Assembly (NCBI GenBank): GCA_963576725.1
Contig: OY755236.1
Span: forward strand, 68,542,379-68,606,378
Direction of reading: 5' to 3'
From: Azorinus chamasolen
Taxonomy: Eukaryota > Mollusca > Bivalvia > Cardiida > Solecurtidae
Length of the DNA stretch: 64,000 bases
Shown: positions 1 through 9,901 of the stretch, one piece after another
Numbering within the stretch: position 1 is the stretch's first letter
How the letters are laid out: every line of letters starts with the position of its first letter
Program-made: the position numbers and the translations under genes
Notes under the pieces: generated by a model
What the model saw: the letters and a program-made list of their open reading frames with translations, nothing else
The model's database searches: none
Told to the model about the DNA's origin: nothing

Positions 1-67
1 GGGTAACACTAAGTGTGACAACTTGGTTGACTGCGCTTGAATGCAATAATATCATTGAGTCTATCCA

Positions 68-265
68 TACAGTAAAATCCCTATAGCTCGAATACTAAAA
101 CAAATATTACTATCAATCTTTAAGACAGGTGGTAGCTTAATGCAGGGTGAAAGTCACACAGAGGAGCTTTCTGTATGACTTTCACTCTGCATTAAGTAGC
201 CATCTGCCTAAAAAAGGCATAGCATCTTGATTACTAAAATTTCTAAGTACCGAGTGTTTACTGTA
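68..265. mobile_element. Family D MITE (TA-flanked)
   Basis: TA CAGTAAAATCC left end and TTTACTG TA right end. Inner palindrome AGCTTAATGCAGGGTGAAAG with tip GAGGAGCTTTC. Family D (my label) is about 200 bp, TA duplication, tips GCTCC/GGAGC; ends resemble pogo/Tc1-type MITEs. Confidence 0.75.
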
Positions 266-524
266 TCTGGTTAATGTAACACGATATTAAGGTTTATACG
301 TATTATAAGCAATTTCTGATAAATTATCATGTTTGTGTAAATTATATTTAAATGTACATAAATAGAATTCTGTATCGAATTCGACCTCTCTGAGGTAAAG
401 AAGTGTTGATCAAGATAAATCGTTGTTTTGGAAATGGGACAATTGATCTAGGTCAACACTGTCATAAGCAGCAAATCCATGGTTGAACGCAAAATTGTTA
501 TACATGCAATCTTTGGGTTAAACT

Positions 525-640
525 CGTAATGACATTTGCAAACAGTGTGGATCCAGATTTCCGAACAGTTTGGATCCTGGTAATATGCCGAGTAACTCGG
601 CGTCTCGTCAGGATCCAAACTGCCTGGAACTCTGATAGCA
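525..640. repeat. Family G palindrome
   Basis: GGATCCTGGTAATATGCCGAG, then GTAACTCGGCGTCTCGTCAG and GGATCCAAACTG. Family G: arms GCAAACAGTTTGGATCCAGA around a CCGAGTAACTCGG tip. Confidence 0.6.
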
Positions 641-875
641 TTTTTGCGTCTAAACCTTGTAGTTACTACAGTTGTGCACTCAACCTTCAACGTGTCTTGT
701 CCACACTAGCTAGCCTACAGTCAGAGTTGTAGATCTTATTTTGAGGTCAAATCCTATAAAGATTAAAAAAAAGATAAGTTTTTTGGCGGAGAAATATAGA
801 AACTATTTCAGCTAAAGTTCTTAAATACTCCTCTTACAGCACTGACAGTGTAGACCTGATCAGACATCGTGGTCG

Positions 876-1045
876 GCACATCATGATGATGATGAGGGTA
901 AACATTATGATGATGATAAGGGAGATGGTAATGTTAATGTGATTGTTGCTTGTGGTGGTATTTAGATGATGATAATTATTATGATGATGATGAGGAAGAG
1001 GAGGAGGATGATAAGGATGGTGGTGGTTGTGATTGTTGTGTGTGG
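876..1045. repeat. Degenerate GAT/ATG and AGG microsatellite
   Basis: Runs of ATGATGATG, GAGGAGGAGG and GGTGGTGG. The minus-strand polyisoleucine ORF here is an artefact of it. Confidence 0.85.
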
Positions 1046-1261
1046 TGTTATGGCAGTATTATGACGACCACCAGGGAGTTCACGCAACATTGACCTACAG
1101 TAAAACCTTAAGGGAAGGGTCGTAATTAATGTTGCTAGAACTTGTGGCCCAACCCTTTTGCTGATATGTTTGTATATGTTATTCGTCTTTTGTTTTGTTA
1201 TATATGCTTTTGTTTTGTTATATATGATGACTATGTAAACAAATATTGGCAATAAAATATG

Positions 1262-1400
1262 TTTAAACTAGTAAAACCTGTCCACAGCGACCACCCAAAA
1301 TACGTTATACAGAAAGCTTCTCTGTGGGGTGTATGCTTTACCTTCGTCCTGCTTTAGACAACCATCTGTGCTTATAGAAGTCCATGTTTATTCAATATGT
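1262..1400. repeat. TA-type MITE fragment
   Basis: AGTAAAACCTGTCCACAGCG resembles the family D end; the other end is not clear. Confidence 0.35.
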
Positions 1401-1527
1401 CGTCGGTATATACAGGTTCGACCGTATTTATATAACATTCCTCTGTACAAATGTGCGACACTACTGCTTAAACGCTGCTTTTTATTAAAAAAAATTATTC
1501 ACATCATATACAATTGGTGTTGTTCTT

Positions 1528-1758
1528 AAACCCGTTACTCCATAAATATGTTTTTTCTATGCCTTTCGCAAACAGAGTAGACCCAGATCAGACGGCTCCT
1601 GTGGGAGCCGTCTGATCCGGGTCTACTCTGTTTGCTTATGGAATAATATTACCATGATTGAACAGTTTCTGCCATGGGCAAACTTTTGTGTGGTCATTAG
1701 CCATTACAGGAAATCTAATAAGTATTCATTAGGTCATTATTTCTTACATAAATGTTCA
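1528..1758 (-). mobile_element. Family A MITE, reverse, with a near-perfect hairpin
   Basis: Starts AACCCGTTACTCCATAAATA. Hairpin 1568-1635 with tip GGCTCCTGTGGGAGCC. Ends TATTTCTTACATAAATGTTC. Unusually, both arms read GTAGACCC[A/G]GATC, so the common T/A arm difference is lost. Confidence 0.8.
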
Positions 1759-1860
1759 AAGTTAGATACTGTATAATGATCTTTGGCTATATCATTATAC
1801 ATGTCATTTACTATTATATTGTAATGATATAGTCAAGGATAAGCAGACACTATCTAACTT
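1759..1860. repeat. Short foldback
   Basis: AAGTTAGATA...TATCTAACTT with inner arms GGCTATATCATTATAC and GTAATGATATAG. Directly follows the preceding MITE's end. Confidence 0.65.
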
Positions 1861-2127
1861 TCATTGCTAAAAGTTCTTAATCAGTGATAAAAATGTCAAG
1901 CTATTTCAAATAATGCTGGTAAAAACCCCGAGTTTCTTTGCGTCTAATCTGGATACAAACTGTCTGCAAAAGCCGTTAAGAATTCGCTTACATCATGCTC
2001 GAGGCAGGTCATGTTTGGATGCCATTAACCAAATAACAAGTAAATTATTCAATGGCGAAAACAAGTTGTTCTTATTCTGCTTATTGTTGTTGTTGTTTTG
2101 ATCAGTTGTAATCTGAATGACTAGGTG

Positions 2128-2371
2128 TTTTAACCCTTTCCCTGTTGATTATTCAAGTATGAAATTATAACATCATCAATATTTATTAGCTGATGTTTTA
2201 TAACAGCATATGCACACGGGATGTTTTGGTACAGGTAGAAATTATAGTCAGATTTATACAATTTTATAAGAAAACAAAGCAGACCTGATCAGACCATTAC
2301 TACTGGAGCTGTCTAATCTGTGTCTACCCTGTAAATGCACGAAAATGTGTTTGTACGAGGGAAAGGGTTAA
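2128..2371 (+). mobile_element. Family A MITE
   Basis: TTAACCCTTTCCCTGTTGA to GGGAAAGGGTTAA; diverged hairpin around 2280-2335. Confidence 0.8.
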
Positions 2372-2587
2372 CCATGTTTTTGAAAAATAAATGGAAAGAA
2401 ATACGCAATTTGAGATTTGAAGCAGACGTACATTTTGCAGATGAAATTCATTTAGTGTTCAGAAGTATTTGAATTACGCAATAAATAGTCTATCATGCAT
2501 ATCGCAAACTATGATGTATAAAATTGAAATGTACGAATTAAGATTTTAATATTAATATTTATTCTTACTGTGTATATTTGTTCCCAG

Positions 2588-2745
2588 TCCCGATCTATCC
2601 ACTATCATATATCAAACACCGCTGAGAGAGTCAGTCGACCGCTGTCAATCGCGGTTTCCTTTAAAATATACTGGTGTCCGGACCGCCCATTTCCAACAAG
2701 CAGCTTTGTCAACTTCGTCAGCGACTGTACGAGAACCAATAAGAT
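2588..2745. other. GC-richer island, possible exon or promoter
   Basis: Stands out from AT-rich flanks. On the plus strand it has an acceptor-like TTTGTTCCCAG, two open frames, and a donor-like AT/GTAAGG. It also has GGGCGG (minus) and ATTGG motifs as in promoters. I do not recognise the 52-residue product (PDLSTIIYQTPLRESVDRCQ...). Undecided. Confidence 0.25.
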
Positions 2746-2752
2746 GTAAGGT

Positions 2753-2910
2753 TATTTAACCCTTTCAAAACGGAGTAACAGTGTCTGTTGCTATTTCTCC
2801 TTTCCTTTTTCAAAGGCATTGTCAGAGTTTCAGACTGTTTGGATTCTGATGAGACGCCGGGTTACTCGGTTTAGTTACTTGTCAGGATCCAATCTGACAA
2901 AGTCATCCTG
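2753..2910. repeat. Family G copy
   Basis: GACTGTTTGGATTCTGATGA, GACGCCGGGTTACTCGG tip, GTCAGGATCCAATCTGAC. Left side begins TTTAACCCTTTCAAAACGG. Confidence 0.55.
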
Positions 2911-3042
2911 ACAAATTGGTTATTAGTTTTGAAAGAGCTATCGGCGTGGTTATGCTAAATGATTATCGTAAATGTTCGAGTGGCATTTGCAATTTCTCGG
3001 CAATCTCCGCCAAATTTTACAAAGAAGTTCCAACAGTGTATT

Positions 3043-3479
3043 CTATGGAACGCCATTCTGCCATGCTAATTGCTAAATACAAAATGCGAAATGCTTTTTG
3101 CCAATTGTGTAAATTGCTAGGGAATGTTCCGCTTGATGGATGTAAATGACAAATGCGAATTGCGAAATGCTTAATGCCAAATACATGTTTGTACTACTAG
3201 CATTGAACAGTGACATTTTTAAAGTCACTGTACATTTGCTAAATGCATGTTTATTTACAATAAAACTTATTGCTTATTGCACTACTAAAGTAGAAATGGC
3301 ACTGCTCGATGCCAGTAGTGCAAACATGCATTTAGCAATAAGCATTTCGCATTTGTCTTTTACATCCATCATTTGGAACATTCCGGTTCTTTCCCTAGCA
3401 ATTTAAACAATTGGCAAAAAGCATTTCGCAAATTGCATTTAGCATTTAGCAAATAGCATGGCAGAATGGCGTTCCATAG
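3043..3479. repeat. 437-bp foldback rich in AAATGC
   Basis: Outer arms start CTATGGAACGCCATTCTGCC and end with its complement. Arms of about 180 bp contain many AAATGC/GCATTT words (GCTAAATGC, GCGAAATGCTT). A second inner palindrome AGTGACATTTTTAAAGTCACT is near 3210. The two ORFs across it are composition artefacts. Confidence 0.85.
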
Positions 3480-3659
3480 TAGTCCATGTTTAGATTGAAA
3501 TGATCTCTACAGATAATCCTGGATATAGCAATTAACATTTTATACACATGCTCATATGTTAACCAACGCAAGACTAAAAGTTTCTAACCAGTTCGGGTCT
3601 GGTGGTCAATGAGGTTGTTTCTTTGCTCATGGTGACCCTCCTAAACTCCACAATATTAG

Positions 3660-3866
3660 CCTTTAAATGCGGGAAAAGAGTATATTTGTACGGTCAAATA
3701 GTGTAGACCCCGATCAGATGGTTCAGAGCAGATCTATTATTAGGGTCTTCACCGTTTGTCATCCAAACTGCTCTAGAAAATTTAATCGTTTCATACTGGA
3801 TGGACTCTTGATATTGTTAACCACTGATAGGACTGTTCACTGATTATTCAGCATGCAAAGCTCACA
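3660..3866. mobile_element. Family I MITE remnant
   Basis: AATGCGGGAAAAGAG, AATAGTGTAGACCCCGATCA, then GTTTGTCATCCAAACTGCTC and TTTCATACTGGATGGACTC, which are family I marks (see the copy at 47522). Confidence 0.6.
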
Positions 3867-3906
3867 GCCGACTGGTGTATTTATTTTTAGTACTCATCGT
3901 ATCAAC

Positions 3907-4126
3907 TCTTACAGTGCGGGACACGAGTCACTAATTTCATTTGCAAACACTGTAGACCCAGATGAGGGGGCTCCTAGAGGAGCCCTTGAGGCACCCTCTC
4001 GCCAGGGTGTTAACTGTTTGTCATGTTACACTTTCCTTTAGAAAAATATCTAAATATTCACCATAAGCTTGACCTGTTTGGATTTTGGAATAGTTCATTT
4101 GACAATTCAGCGCGGTAAGGGTTAAA
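3907..4126. mobile_element. Family H MITE
   Basis: CTTACAGTGCGGGACACGAG, hairpin GCAAACACTGTAGACCCAGA with tip GGGGCTCCTAGAGGAGCCC, then CACCATAAGCTTGACCTGTT, ending GGTAAGGGTTAA. Family H: about 217 bp, TTAA/CCCTTA ends. Confidence 0.75.
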
Positions 4127-4179
4127 GTACCTTGCGTATTACGTGCCAGTACTTGGGTAATCACCCCATTCAATACGTT

Positions 4180-4395
4180 AGATCTAATGACATCATGAAT
4201 ATTGATTAGATGAAATTTATTTTATAACGTCATATGAAGGTGAATAATATAGTTCATTGTAGTAGTATAAATAGTGTGTGGGGAGGGGCAGAAATCTATT
4301 TCTGGGCCAAGCTGTGTATATACCTTACAGATACGCCTTTTAATACTTTTTCAAACATAGTAGACCAAGATCACACTGGTCCTGTAGCTCAAATT
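4180..4395 (+). repeat. Family A fragments
   Basis: AATGACATCATGAATATTGA and, at the far end, ATACGCCTTTTAATACT with CAAACATAGTAGACCAAG; the intervening 100 bp is not recognised. Confidence 0.45.
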
Positions 4396-4436
4396 TTTTT
4401 TGTTCATAATACCACTATAACGAATCAGCTAATCAA

Positions 4437-4685
4437 TTAACGCTTCGCTTGCTGAATTTTAAAATACATTTCTCCTTCTTTACCCATGACCTGTTGTATA
4501 ATTACATATATTTTGACCGTGTATAAGTATTTCGCTGTGCAATCACTGCTGTGGAGTGCACTGGTTGCACAATCAACTTGTAAATAGTGCAGATCTGATG
4601 AGACAGCTCCTGCAGGAGCTGTCTCATCTGGGTCTTCACTATTTACTGGTAGGTATATTGACGTGAATAGCAAGCGAAGGGTTAA
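4437..4685 (+). mobile_element. Family B MITE
   Basis: TTAACGCTTCGCTTGCTGAA to AGCAAGCGAAGGGTTAA. The hairpin has tip CAGCTCCTGCAGGAGCTG. Family B is about 250 bp with 13-bp inverted ends CCCTTCGCTTGCT and TTAA duplication; TTAA-CCC ends suggest a piggyBac-type mobiliser (inference). Confidence 0.9.
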
Positions 4686-5154
4686 GCTAAAACAATTCGG
4701 GGTAATGGTTTAAAATGGGTTTAACTGTTAGCTTAGAAAAGGACTTGATAGACAAGAAAAGAAACAAAAACAATATCCAGTTCATATCCAGTTTATAAAA
4801 TTAAAGCACATGATTTTTAATACTACAAAATGATTCTTAGTCCTGCAAACACGGCAAAACATGCTAAACAGAACAGCATGCATACACTTACTTCCTTAGC
4901 ACTGTCAAAGCACATTCAACATAACATTTACAGTTTTGAGTTTCATCAGGATCCAAGAAGATTCACACCGGTTCATGTACATAAGTATTGCTTTTTGGAA
5001 AAACCTTGGCGGGGCTCTGTTATTTGTTGTTTTTAGTTTAGCTTTTTTAAAAAGAGAGAAAAATGTTCTCACACCAGTAGGGCAGGGCAAATTTGTTTTG
5101 AGAAAGGACCTGAAGAGTGCTACAGGTCAACCCTTTACGCCATGGCAAACAGAG
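4686..5154. other. No recognised feature
   Basis: AT-rich. Short ORFs on both strands overlap each other and have no recognisable motif. TTTCATCAGGATCCAAGAAG may be a family G scrap. From about 5128, CAACCCTTTACGCCATGGCA is the start of a family A copy split by the element at 5155. Confidence 0.5.
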
Positions 5155-5520
5155 TACAGTGTTCCCTCTCTACAACGACACCCTTTGGGATATGAATATT
5201 GTATGTGTTGTTCAGAGGGAGTTGTTATAGGGAGGGAAAATCAAACATAATTAGCTTGTTTGCAGATCCCCAGATAAGGTATATTTCGAGAACTAAAAAC
5301 GTTATGCCTCTATCAAACCCTTTGTTGTGACCACTCTTTAGAATCGTCACAAAGTGACGATTCTAAAGAGTGGTCACAACATAGAGTTTGATGGAGGCAT
5401 AAAGAAAATACGATTGAAAAAGGTTGTTTCTGGAGCCTTGTTGTTTCGGAAAGAGTAACATGCGTTGTTGTAAGGAGGGAATCGTTATTGAGAGGGCTGT
5501 TGTAGGGAGGGAGCACTGTA
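5155..5520 (+). mobile_element. Family F MITE, 366 bp, nested in a family A hairpin
   Basis: TA CAGTGTTCCCTCTCTACAAC to GTAGGGAGGGAGCACTG TA. A central hairpin TTGTGACCACTCTTTAGAAT spans 5320-5395. Flanks read CAAACAGAG-TA and TA-GACCCAG, the interrupted family A stem, so the TA duplication is direct. Confidence 0.9.
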
Positions 5521-5648
5521 GACCCAGAGCTTTCAACATTACTTCCAACCTGCACTAAGCTGTCACCTCGAAAAAGTTTCCAGGTTAGAAGTGTAACTTT
5601 TGAAACTGATGAGACAGAAACTTGTCCAGTGTCTTATCTAGGTCATAA

Positions 5649-6105
5649 TTAACCCTTTACGCCATGTGTATTCATGTAAGAAATAACAACACCATGAATG
5701 TTAACCCTTCGCTTGCTGAATTTTAAAATACATTTCTCCTTCTTTACCCATGCCCTGTAGTATAATTACACATATCTTCACTGTGTACAAGTATTTCGCT
5801 ATGCAAGCACTGCTGTGGAGTGCACTGGTTGCACAATCAACTTGTAAATAGTGCAGACCCTGATGAGACAGCTCCTCTGGGTCTTCACTATTTACAGGTA
5901 GGTATATTGACATGAATAGCAAGTGAAGGGTTAATTCATTTTTATAATGACATGTGTGAACAAAGGAAATGTCGGCCATCACAGAAACTGTAGAATTATA
6001 TCTATATCATTTCTTAAGCAAACAGGAGCCTATAGGATCCATCTGATTCGGATCTACTCTGTTCGCAAATATGTAGAAAGGCGTAATTATAGAGTAGAAG
6101 GTTAA
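5649..6105 (+). mobile_element. Family A MITE interrupted by family B
   Basis: TTAACCCTTTACGCCATG at left, then TTCATGTAAGAAATAACAAC and ACCATGAATG; B inserted at 5701-5934; continues TTCATTTTTATAATGACATG, GCAAACAGGAGCC and ends AGAAGGTTAA. Confidence 0.85.
5701..5934 (+). mobile_element. Family B MITE nested in family A
   Basis: TTAACCCTTCGCTTGCTGAA to AGTGAAGGGTTAA. Duplicated TTAA at both junctions with family A. The hairpin tip is partly deleted (CAGCTCCTCTGGGTC). Confidence 0.9.
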
Positions 6106-6149
6106 CCTAAATATTAGAATATCATCAGTAACGTAAATAACCTAACCAC

Positions 6150-6310
6150 TCCCCTTTCCACCTGTTTGTACAACTGAAAAAGTTGATGCAACACCATTTT
6201 GATAACTTTATACGAAACTCATGGAGTAGGAAACAGTTTAGACCCTGATCAAATTGTTTCTACTAAAGAAGTGTAATCTGGGTCTGCACTATTTGCCCAT
6301 GGTTGTCTGA
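6150..6310. repeat. Family A hairpin fragment
   Basis: GGAAACAGTTTAGACCCTGA and GTAATCTGGGTCTGCACTAT, arms diverged. Confidence 0.5.
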
Positions 6311-6401
6311 CCAAATATTTAGGGTACCATAGTATCTCTAATAAATGCTGCTGCAGGCATTACATTTTTTCAAAAGAGCTTCTTGAATTTTGTACACCCA
6401 T

Positions 6402-6482
6402 AGTTGCTTAATGCAGAATGAAAGCAATGCAGAAAACTCCTGCAGGTGCTTTCATTTCAGTCTGCATTAAGCTACCACCTGT
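6402..6482. repeat. Family D central palindrome, ends lost
   Basis: GTTGCTTAATGCAGAATGAA to its complement, tip ACTCCTGCAGGTGC. Confidence 0.65.
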
Positions 6483-6660
6483 ATTTTAAAAAACCTGTAT
6501 TTCTTATTTGAATGGTTGATATATAAGGTTTTAGTTGTTTTAATGATTGTTAGTTTCCCCTCAGAAGTAAAGAGGCATTTAATAGGGGAGAATACAGTAA
6601 TTAAGGTATCAATATTTGTCTGCACAGGTTATTGTGAATTCACTCACAGAGTGATAAAGA

Positions 6661-6956
6661 TTAACCCTTACCCTGTTATATGGTTATTACAAATTTCAAT
6701 ACCTACTGAATATTTATGGACAAAATAGTTATAATGAAATATGGAAGGTGGAACATTGAAGCCATTTCAGAAGTAAAGCAAACAGAGCAGACCCTGATCA
6801 GACCACAGGGGTAAGACACGTTTGAGTCGGTATATGTATACATATACCGACACAAACGTGTCTTACCCCTGTGGATCAGACAGCTCCTATAGGAGCCGTC
6901 TGATCTGGGTCTACTCTGTTTGCATGCAAAAGTGTTTATATGAAGGAAGGGGTTAA
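6661..6956 (+). mobile_element. Family A2 MITE carrying an inserted palindrome
   Basis: TTAACCCTTACCCTGTTATA to GAAGGAAGGGGTTAA. Subfamily A2 is marked by CAATACCTACTGAATATT and ATGGAAGGTGGAACATTG. Its stem is split by the 72-bp palindrome at 6803. Confidence 0.9.
6803..6874. mobile_element. 72-bp perfect-type palindrome inserted in a MITE stem
   Basis: Starts CCACAGGGGTAAGACACGTT, centre TATATGTATACATATA, ends with the complement; 36-bp arms with one mismatch. Flanked by ATCAGA on both sides (6797-6802, 6875-6880). A minimal two-armed insertion with no internal sequence. Confidence 0.8.
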
Positions 6957-7108
6957 TTAGCAAGGGCATAACCATGACTAGCACAAAATTGTTGTAACTA
7001 CATTGTTTAACCCTTTCCTTCATATGAACACCTTTTTACGCCCTTGTAAATAGTCTACCCAGATCAGATCCTATAGGAGCTATCTGATCAGGGTCTGCTC
7101 AGCTTGCT

Positions 7109-7358
7109 TTAACCCTTTCCCTGTTCTATGTTTATTTCAAATTTCAATACCTACTGAATATTCATGAACAAAATAGTTATAGTAAAAAATGGAAGGTGGA
7201 ACATTGCAGCCATTTTAGAAAGTAAAGAAACACATCTATCAAATTCCATAAGCAAACAGAGCAGACCCTGATCAGACGGCTCCTAGAGGAGCCGTCTGAT
7301 CTGGGTCTACTCTGTTTGCAAATGCATGAAAACACGTTTATATGAGGGAAAGGGTTAA
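7109..7358 (+). mobile_element. Family A2 MITE, model copy
   Basis: TTAACCCTTTCCCTGTTCTA to GAGGGAAAGGGTTAA, 250 bp. The 68-bp hairpin is at 7252-7319: 32-nt arms, tip GGCTCCTAGAGGAGCC. Left arm reads GCAGACCCTGATC, right arm (complement) GTAGACCCAGATC. Nested in a reverse family A copy at TTAA. Confidence 0.92.
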
Positions 7359-7427
7359 GTATAATACAAATCTGATTCTACAGTTTCAGTCTGAGCCAAA
7401 ATGCTCTGTTTTCATATTTAAAGCCAT

Positions 7428-7730
7428 TATAAACAAGAGCAGCATGCGGCACTAATGATGGTCTCATTTGGTGCTTGTCCAGCTAAATTTAAAAAAATAA
7501 AAAAATAAATAAAGGGCCATAACTTCAACATTTTGAAATCAAGAGTTATGGTTCTTATGTAGGGGCCTTCCCCTCAATGAGATCTCCTTACCTATGAAGT
7601 TTCATGTTGATACCTCTTATACTTTTCGAGCAATGAGACACATTAAAGTTTTTGCACGCTGACGACAATGCCTATGACCCAGTGATCACAATAGCTTCAC
7701 TTTTCTTCAAAACAGACGAGTTAAAAATAA
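7428..7730. repeat. Bivalve-type interspersed repeat
   Basis: AACAAGAGCAGCATGCGGC at left, AAAGGGCCATAACTTCAAC, CCTATGAAGTTTCATGTTG, ACGCTGACGACAATGCC. Related in words to the array at 25730. Inserted in family A. Confidence 0.6.
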
Positions 7731-7797
7731 TCAAATTAATATCAATGATTTAATTATTTCTTACATGAATATTCAACAGAGAACGGGTCAAACATTT

Positions 7798-8096
7798 ACC
7801 TCATAAATATTTATGTAAGAAGTGCTGATGGTATGAATATTGATCAGTTATAAATGAAATAATGGTATTATAAACAAGAGAATTTGTCACCAGGACAAAC
7901 AACTGTAGACTCAAATCTATATAATTCGATAAGCAAACAGAACAGACCCTGATCAGACAGCTCCTACAAGGAGCCATTTGACCCAAGTCTACTCTGTCTG
8001 CAAAAGTGTGAAAAAGCGTTTGTGTAAGTATTCTGGTCTGGGTCTACTCTGTTTGCAAAGGATTAAAAGGCATATCTTTGAGACAAAGGATTAAGA
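7798..8096 (+). mobile_element. Family A MITE
   Basis: TTTACCTCATAAATATTTAT to the right end; hairpin GCAAACAGAACAGACCCTGA with tip CAGCTCCTACAAGGAGCC; right end partly duplicated (second GGGTCTACTCTGTTTGC at 8040). Confidence 0.75.
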
Positions 8097-8099
8097 CAT

Positions 8100-8165
8100 G
8101 TCAAGAAGTTTGGATCCTGGTGAGTTAATCCATGTCCCATCTATATCCAAACTGCATAGAACTTC
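8100..8165. repeat. Family G palindrome
   Basis: AGAAGTTTGGATCCTGGTGA and ATATCCAAACTGCATAGAAC; tip decayed. Confidence 0.5.
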
Positions 8166-8395
8166 ATGCTATGCCCCATGGTCTGAACAACAGTTTTGCA
8201 CTATGCTCTTGACAACAGATTTGCACTCGGCTGTCAACATCAATATACCTTGAGCCAAACATATACAATATACTCAACTGAAAGCGCTGCTTATGCAGTC
8301 TATAAATATAAAATAATCCAAAACTTGTCAAAACAATATATAAATATTACATCTGTTTTTCTTTATAACCCCATTTTAACCAATATTTTCAAATG

Positions 8396-8565
8396 AATTG
8401 GTTCAAATGTGCGACATAAACCAGTTCAAATGTGTGCAATGAACCAGTTCAAGTGTGTGACACAAACCAGTCCAAATGTATGACACAAACCAGTCAAAAT
8501 GTGTTACATAAACCAGCCCAAATGTGTGACACAAAGTACCTGTCCAAATTTGAGATATGAACCAA
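8396..8565. repeat. 23-bp tandem repeat, about 6-7 copies
   Basis: Unit ACCAGTTCAAATGTGTGACACAA; CCAG recurs at 8421, 8444, 8467, 8490 and 8513, exactly 23 bp apart. The minus-strand ORF with repeated VxHT/TFxW words derives from it. Confidence 0.9.
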
Positions 8566-8748
8566 TTAAAGGGCGATTTTTCTGCAATATTGTCCAGGTC
8601 TATATTATTTGCCCATGTCATTTTTTGGAGTCACTAGGCATAAATGGGTTGACAGCAAGCATCAAGCATTTGATACAAAAAAAATGTTAGCAAATTAATA
8701 ATACGTATACATCATGATGTTTTGTCAATAAAAACTTTCTAAACATAT

Positions 8749-8993
8749 TTAACCCTTTACTCCATGAATATTCATGAAAGAAATGATGTCGTGAATATTA
8801 ATTAGAGACAATTTTATAATGGCATATGAACACACGTAATTTTGGTTTGGGCAAAAACTATAGATCTAAAACTATAGAATAAGATCTATATAATTCTATA
8901 AGCAAACAGAGCAGACCCTGATCAGATGGCTCCTATAGGGTCTTCTCTGTTTGCAAAGGCATAGAATGGCATATTTATGGTGTAAAGGGTTAA
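8749..8993 (+). mobile_element. Family A MITE, 245 bp
   Basis: TTAACCCTTTACTCCATGAA to GTGTAAAGGGTTAA. Subfamily A1: ATTCATGAAAGAAATGATG, GGCATATGAACACA. Hairpin right arm shortened by deletion. Confidence 0.88.
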
Positions 8994-9066
8994 CTAAGTC
9001 AGTGGCCAGAAACGGACACCTTGAAATCAAGAGGATCTTGTCAGGGCATTGTCTCAGCAAATATGA

Positions 9067-9292
9067 GTTTAACCTTTAATCTCAAGAAAATCTAGTAAGA
9101 AATAATGGCAGAAAGAATATCATAACAGCATTATTATATTTCTCCATGGCAGAAACTGCAGAATCGTATCTATATCATTTCATAAGTTAACAGGGCAGAC
9201 CCTGATTTGACAGCTCCTACAGGAGCCACCTGATCTGGGTCTACTCTGTTTGCAAAGGTGTGAAAAGGTGTTTGTATGTGGTAAACGACTGA
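9067..9292 (+). mobile_element. Family A MITE, decayed ends
   Basis: AGTAAGAAATAATGGCAGAA, then GGGCAGACCCTGATTTGA, tip CAGCTCCTACAGGAGCC, GGGTCTACTCTGTTTGC. Confidence 0.75.
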
Positions 9293-9324
9293 ACACAGTA
9301 TTTGGTTTGTCAAAAACAATTCTT

Positions 9325-9781
9325 TTAACCCTTTACCTCGTAGGATGCCTTTTTATCGCCTTTGCAAATCCATATGAGTATTTTATCACATAACAAGTAA
9401 ATATAGCCATCACATATTTCTCTATATTACACATGTTTAATATAAGCTGTTGCATCATGTAGAAACACCACAATGTCATGTAGAAATATGCATGTAGGAT
9501 CTGCCAAAAACGGCATTTTTTAGTCAAAATAACTTATGTGATAAAAAGAATATGATGCCAGTAATCATTTTTACAAAATTATATTAAACTCATCCAGCAA
9601 AATATCATATTCTAAATATATATACCTATAGGTATATATGGAATTCTTTAGATCTGATTCTACAGTTTCAGTCATGGACAAAATATCATACTTTGTTTGT
9701 ATACCATTAGATATGTTCAACAAATTAATATTCATGATGTCATTATTTCTTACATGAATATGCATCTGGTAATGGGTTAAC
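9325..9781 (-). mobile_element. Family A MITE (reverse) with replaced hairpin
   Basis: TTTAACCCTTTACCTCGTAG, then about 270 bp unrelated to family A including palindrome ATATATACCTATAGGTATAT, then GATTCTACAGTTTCAGTC and TTCTTACATGAATATGCATC, GGTAATGGGTTAA. Confidence 0.65.
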
Positions 9782-9901
9782 AGAAAGATCAAGTCACATC
9801 AAACTTAATGCTATACAGCCCTGCCACAACTTTCGGCTTTCCAATTTCCTGAATTAGTTTCTCCAAGTATAGCTGTAGACAGTACTATTTAGATAGTCTT
9901 C

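Larger units (their letters stand above)
7007..7790 (-). mobile_element. Family A MITE (reverse) with two nested insertions
   Basis: TTAACCCTTTCCTTCATATG and hairpin to 7108; A2 inserted 7109-7358; outer resumes GTATAATACAAATCTGATTC; a second repeat sits at 7428-7730; final part TTATTTCTTACATGAATATT to 7790. Confidence 0.75.

Noticed and set aside
8396..8565. Regular 23-bp repeats as a CRISPR-like array
   Set aside because: No unique spacers; units are contiguous tandem copies in an animal genome.
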